A DNA stretch of 64,000 bases from Apostichopus japonicus (Eukaryota > Echinodermata > Holothuroidea > Aspidochirotida > Stichopodidae). The stretch covers positions 12,239,213 to 12,303,212 of the forward strand of contig NC_092574.1 in assembly GCF_037975245.1 (NCBI RefSeq). The letters are read 5' to 3'. The notes under the pieces are model-generated. The model was not told where the DNA came from, ran no database searches, and worked only from the letters and a program-made list of their open reading frames with translations. Numbering within the stretch: position 1 is the first letter of the stretch; every line of letters starts with the position of its first letter. The translations under genes were made by a program, and so were the position numbers. Below are positions 60,801 to 64,000 of the stretch, one piece after another.

Positions 60801-62252
60801 TTTATCGTATGACTATAGGCAGTCATAAGTCGTAGATCGACAATATCGTTAAATGTACGAGAAATCGATTTCTGATGAGTTGCGCACAACTGACAATTTC
60901 CGTTTTCTCGATGTTTCATTCAAGTTCTATGATTATGATTTGACGAAATCGGCATATGTCAAATTAAATTGACACCTGACATTTTCTAGCAACTGTGAAA
61001 AAAAGCCTCCCAGATTGCAGGAAATGGCCCTTCCCGAGCTTGAAAAAAAAGACTTCTGTGCGTTCTCCCTTGTCTGTTTGTGTACCCGATTAATCTTCTG
61101 AAAGACATTTTTGAAGTATGTTTCATTTTGGTTCTTATTTTTTGCCATTTTTTTTCCTTAGTCCTACTCCTTTTTTTTTTGGCGCCGTGAATATTGGTCC
61201 GGCGTTCACCGGACCTGCCGTACCTGCTCCGACGCCCCTGGTTTGTTGTCGATATTTTTAAACCCTTGTCATGCAAAAAGAAATTGAAACGTAAACCATT
61301 ATGAGTAATAGTCTCTGCTCAAGAAACTAGTTCAAAGACGGTAAACGTTTTAAAATTGTAGGTTTTGTGATTTATTCATATTTCTGTAGTTTGAGGAAAC
61401 TGCTGAGGATGTTCTTAAAACAGGCTTGTCTAAATATGGCCTACGGTATACTCTCACTATTAATGAGATGTTTTAAACATATACGCTGGTAAAAACATAG
61501 CTACCTCGTTCATGCAGTCATAAATCAAACAATGATATCAATAATACTGACGCATACTGAACTTCATGCCTCCGAAGAAAATATTACAAAAATAAATTGA
61601 CATTGGTTGATTTTGTCATAACGAGTAAATGATCAACATTACCTTTTCGCAGCTCGTCTTATTTGGAGTAAAACCTGTGAATAGTCCAAAATCTATAATA
61701 CCCATGCTGGTGTTGGTGTCGCCCAAATAGCTACAAAAATCAGAACGTGCAGGTATGAACGATTTAGTTGGAGGAAGTAACTTGTTTATAATCAACACCG
61801 CTACACATAAACAAAAGAGATTTGCAATGTGTCAAATTTGGTGCTATAGTTTGGATATTATAGTCTAACTGCTCATTTTATCAACTAAATGAGCCTTAAC
61901 CGAACAAATCATTTGTCTCTCAACAAAGACACCTAATGCTTTGAATTCTTACCATTCGAGAAACAGGATTAAATTGTACTAATTGCATTGTGAATTAAAT
62001 ATTCCCAAACTACTGAATACGTAGTTTTCTATTCCACAACCATCATGTACAATTTTATCATTTCTTTATGTGCCATTCAAAAGTAATTTTTACCTAGCAT
62101 TGCATGTCAAGTTGTTATCTTCATTTACTTCTCATTTTAAATATATATTTTGGAGGCTTTTCTTTCACAGAAGTCAACTCGATTATTCTTCAGTATAACA
62201 CGTTAGCATGTTATAAGAGAGTAATGACGTCAAGTTCACAAGGAAATATATG

Positions 62253-62283
<31 letters not shown>

Positions 62284-62493
62284 ATATATTTATATATTAT
62301 TTGTTTGTTTGTTTGTTTTGTATATCTCAATGACTTACGAAACTTCGACGCTAATTAAAAGCTCGTCGCCCACAAGGTACCGTATTTCTTCATCGGGGTC
62401 TTGATCCGTTTTAATTCTCCTGGAAGAGATGACCATATCAAATGGACACAGTTCTCTTCTATCGTTACTATTTTCGTTGTATTTCACTTCGAC
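50417..62493 (-). CDS. C3-like: Complement C3-like thioester protein, C-terminal exons (copy 2)
   Basis: Eight minus-strand exons matching exons d to k of copy 1: 62339-62493, 61643-61730, 60220-60403, 58763-58849, 56792-56869, 52681-52750, 51532-51733 and 50417-50462. All are open, all AG/GT sites are kept, and lengths are equal except the first, which is 24 nt shorter, in frame. The exons cover the CUB end, MG8, anchor and C345C domains. The same one-base phase gap exists between the fifth and sixth exons. Upstream exons would lie past base 64000, so this copy could be the tail of a full-length gene. Two large elements sit in the intron 52751-56791. Amino-acid changes from copy 1 concentrate in the first and third exons listed. 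Confidence 0.85.
51532..51733 (-). CDS. C3-like: C3-like copy 2 exon j: C345C core
   Basis: 202 nt, phases 1 to 2. Same frame as 17068-17269 with [13 protein letters not shown] in place of [13 protein letters not shown] and TEPHGNG in place of TEPDGNG. A longer open stretch runs through its acceptor to 51983, but the part beyond is intron. Confidence 0.85.
52681..52750 (-). CDS. C3-like: C3-like copy 2 exon i
   Basis: 70 nt; [20 protein letters not shown] then IKRG. Three replacements relative to copy 1 (G to R, H to D, K to R). Confidence 0.82.
52996..53622 (+). pseudogene. LINE reverse transcriptase, partial
   Basis: 208 codons from an internal Met. Shows [16 protein letters not shown] (catalytic Asp of RT block A), [18 protein letters not shown] (block B) and [10 protein letters not shown] (FADD block C), with thumb-like sequence after. 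The fingers, endonuclease and ORF1 are missing by 5' truncation, and the stop at 53622 is a frameshift: the frame goes on as [13 protein letters not shown] in +1. It cannot retrotranspose. Confidence 0.9.
53625..54094 (+). pseudogene. LINE ORF C-terminal part after frameshift
   Basis: Continues the RT protein in another frame: [12 protein letters not shown] (about 53710), [13 protein letters not shown] and [10 protein letters not shown] near the end. This is the usual thumb and tail of CR1-clade ORF2. Confidence 0.8.
54196..54231 (+). other. Hairpin in LINE 3' UTR
   Basis: GGGGTCAGACTCGAAAAGC and GCTTTGCTTATTCTGACTCC form a stem of about 8 bp (GGTCAGA/TCTGACT) with an inner AAAGC/GCTTT pairing, a likely reverse-transcriptase recognition structure for this LINE clade. 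Confidence 0.5.
54448..54946. repeat. About seven 70-bp tandem repeats (copy 2)
   Basis: Same unit as 18661-19221. Copy 2 units are more uniform and mostly end TTGATAAATTAAGTCATACA, which suggests local homogenisation after the copies split. The LINE inserted just upstream and the hAT element just downstream. Confidence 0.92.
55015..56247. mobile_element. 1.2 kb hAT-type non-autonomous element
   Basis: Ends CATGGGCGGCGATC and GATCGCCGCCCCTG with an 8-bp target duplication CTATCTAC at 55007-55014 and 56248-56255. Copy 1 has the empty site near 19312 (CTTTCTAC). Inside, two related segments near 55205-55300 and 56085-56180 share GAAGTGCCATTTCC and TGGTGGCGCT. Poly-C and poly-G runs are present at the ends. 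No transposase. Confidence 0.92.
56792..56869 (-). CDS. C3-like: C3-like copy 2 exon h: C345C start
   Basis: 78 nt; [19 protein letters not shown] then VSAQTY. The donor is gtaaag here against gtaagt in copy 1, a weaker match. Same one-base overhang as in copy 1. Confidence 0.82.
57627..57865. repeat. Two (TA)n tracts around a copy-2-specific segment
   Basis: TA tracts at 57627-57723 and 57811-57865 with a TG-rich spacer. The sequence after the second tract (to about 57935) differs from copy 1, as if recombination between TA tracts replaced it. Confidence 0.85.
58763..58849 (-). CDS. C3-like: C3-like copy 2 exon g
   Basis: 87 nt, same encoded anchor [12 protein letters not shown]...CTCIS as copy 1, phases 1 to 1. 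Confidence 0.88.
59156..59667. other. 510-bp segment unique to copy 2
   Basis: Lies between GATGTGGAGTTATGATATGA and GGCATCCT, which are adjacent in copy 1 (22237). Contains an open stretch of 83 codons (59301-59552) without recognised family. No terminal repeats seen. Confidence 0.5.
60220..60403 (-). CDS. C3-like: C3-like copy 2 exon f: MG8
   Basis: 184 nt, acceptor ataacag, donor gttagt. Starts [20 protein letters not shown]. Changes against copy 1 include ED to KE, L to F, S to V, H to R and LAE to QAT, without any indel. Confidence 0.86.
60985..61240. mobile_element. Truncated hAT-like element end
   Basis: The right end reads in reverse CAGGGGCGTCGGAGCAGG, a common hAT-type terminus. 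The left part has GCCTCCCAGATTGCAGGAAA and GGCCCTTCCCGAGCTTG, similar to phrases in the 55.0-56.2 kb element, which suggests a related family. The left terminus is missing, and about 130 bp of copy 1 sequence at this site (23573-23705) is absent. Confidence 0.6.
61643..61730 (-). CDS. C3-like: C3-like copy 2 exon e
   Basis: 88 nt, same protein sequence as 24107-24194 ([15 protein letters not shown] core), splice sites kept. Confidence 0.88.
62246..62276. repeat. Short (TA)n tract
   Basis: TA tract beside exon d of C3-like copy 2. In copy 1 the same place holds a much longer TA tract with an AT-rich palindromic insertion. Confidence 0.85.
62339..62493 (-). CDS. C3-like: C3-like copy 2 exon d: CUB end, 24 nt shorter
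   Basis: 155 nt, phase 0 to 2. Ends [20 protein letters not shown] then LISVEVS. Against copy 1 it lacks eight residues of the [11 protein letters not shown] stretch and has several replacements around the gap (NMGDK to LVGDE, NIEVS to SVEVS). Confidence 0.82.
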
Positions 62494-63496
62494 CTATAGT
62501 GGAATATATTTGTTGATAATCAATCCAACACGCACAATAATATCATATTCACCAAGGAAGACAGTAGTTTGGATGGACAAAGAATGATGCCTTAAGCTAC
62601 AATAGATTATCTATGAGGCTTTTCATAGCTGTCATATCGTTCCTAACAAGCCGTATAGATACAGCTCTAGATAATATTAAGCGTCACTTATACTATTTAC
62701 AGATCTCCAAAGATTTTGGAAAGCGCTGTAACATATGATACCTTAACATATGTGATGGTTGTGAAAATATGCTTGAAAAGATGTCGTCTTGTGATCAGCG
62801 TAAGTGATTAGTTTCGGGACACTAGAAAGGGCTCATATGACAGAGCCCTATCTTAATTAAGGACGTGTCTGGAGATCCCAAGGTTTGAACAAGAGCGAAA
62901 AACATAAACAACATGTTACGTAATGCGCAGCACACCTATACATACAGAACCTGAGAGCCTAAACGTCATATCGTCTTTATATGATTGACGATGTTATAGC
63001 AAGTTTTCTTTCAACTAAGTATCACCAACTGTGATTTATGGAGCTCCATTTCAATTCGATAGTAGATGAGAACATGGTCCAAAGAAGTGGAAACAAATGA
63101 TATAGCTGCAACATGCATTTGTACGTATACATTATATTTGATGCGACGCCGTCTTCTCTCTATTGCAAAATATTAGTTTTATCTTAAAATTACCATCAAG
63201 TGTGCAGTTTATTAGAATAGATTACTTGTATCATACGATGATGTATAACCTCCACTCGGACCAATCTAATTTAACGTGCTTAAATACTTTCCAAAAATAT
63301 ATTTGCTAACGTTAACCTCCAAATGTGTTTACACAGTTTACAAAGTGTATTTTCACGCCACAGCATGCTCTGGTGTTCAAAATGACGTGATATGGACTTT
63401 ACACATAACTAACATAGTGCAAGTCTTTCCATTGTATCTCAGGCTAATGCAATTTATATTTTTTCGGGATTGGTTAAATCTGATAGATTGGCACTT

Positions 63497-63640
63497 CTCT
63501 CATGTTCCGTGAACATTGGTGTCTTGTTAATGAAGAAATCCAATTCATGATTTGGTTGCTGAACTCAGTCTTGTTCACAATTTAACTATCCTAAATTTGA
63601 TAAATCGTTTCAGCAAAGCTTACCTCTGAAATGTGTCTAT
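63497..63640. other. 145-bp segment unique to copy 2
   Basis: Between CTGATAGA and TGTCTATTTG, which are adjacent in copy 1 (26275). No structure recognised. Confidence 0.5.
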
Positions 63641-63871
63641 TTGTTTACAATGTCGATTTATGTTTAGGCTGTTCGTTATAATAAATTACAAGTTAAAAAT
63701 GAAATTCTTGCCGTACATTTAATGTTCCAGTTCCCTCTCCTTGCGTTTCCACCACAAGTCGGTCTCTAATGTTCTCTTTCGGTACCTAAAAATAAATCAA
63801 GACAATCAGTTATTACAATTATCATTGATCTGAACTGTATATCCTTGATAAGTCACCTGATTTCCACGATA

Positions 63872-63873
63872 TA

Positions 63874-63907
<34 letters not shown>

Positions 63908-63920
63908 ATATATATATATT
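63872..63920. repeat. (TA)n microsatellite
   Basis: TA tract with one TTTA break. Homologous to 26510-26745 but without the SINE. Confidence 0.9.
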
Positions 63921-64000
63921 TGGTTGGGTGGTTTCTACCTTGGCGTATCGTGCTCTGTACGTGTGTGTGTGTTAGATGTACGAATTCCGTAAATATGATT

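Larger units (their letters stand above)
44563..64000. repeat. Large duplicated block, copy 2
   Basis: Second copy of 5943-26829, same orientation. Compared with copy 1 it gains about 360 bp (45984-46323), 390 bp (48024-48405), a LINE (52921-54377), an hAT element (55015-56247), about 510 bp (59156-59667), an hAT-end fragment (60985-61240) and about 145 bp (63497-63640). It lacks the 4.8 kb CACTG element and the SUMO start exon. It runs off the window still aligned. Confidence 0.95.

Overview
This is AT-rich eukaryotic DNA with small exons, long introns, many (TA)n tracts and mobile elements. The gene content (a complement C3-type thioester protein with a C345C tail, SUMO-2/3, an HMMR/RHAMM-like coiled-coil gene and a SAM-like family gene) suggests a marine invertebrate deuterostome, most likely an echinoderm. 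I assign no species.

Layout. Bases 1-5.9 kb are mostly non-coding. They hold a MITE-like inverted repeat, a tRNA-derived SINE, an orphan coiled-coil exon (+, about 4.83 kb) and SUMO exon 3 (-). Block copy 1 (about 5.94-26.83 kb) holds SUMO exons 2 and 1 and the C3-like gene, all on the minus strand; the C3-like exons continue to 29.8 kb, ending inside the thioester-domain region. A minus-strand SAM-like gene lies at 31.07-34.79 kb and the HMMR-like gene runs plus from 37.18 to 44.43 kb. At about 44.56 kb block copy 2 begins. It repeats the SUMO-intron to C3-like segment in the same order and orientation up to the window edge.

The two block copies are near-identical over long stretches but differ by complete mobile-element insertions. 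Copy 1 carries a 4.8 kb element with TA target duplication and a CACTG terminus. Copy 2 carries a 5'-truncated LINE and a 1.2 kb hAT-type element with an 8-bp target duplication. All eight shared C3-like exons are open in both copies with splice sites kept, and one coding indel is 24 nt, in frame. The SUMO gene in copy 2 has lost its start exon, promoter region and exon 3. This is either a real tandem duplication or two haplotypes joined in the assembly; the sequence alone cannot decide.

The most novel-looking item is a 2.5 kb transposon-like element in an HMMR intron. It has an 18-bp inverted terminus, a TACA target duplication proven by an adjacent empty site, at least seven copies of a 15-bp subterminal motif, and an internal 251-bp tandem array. 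The C3-like gene has a reading-frame gap between two C345C exons that predicts an unseen microexon. Protein and exon calls come from reading the sequence by eye; no database search was run.
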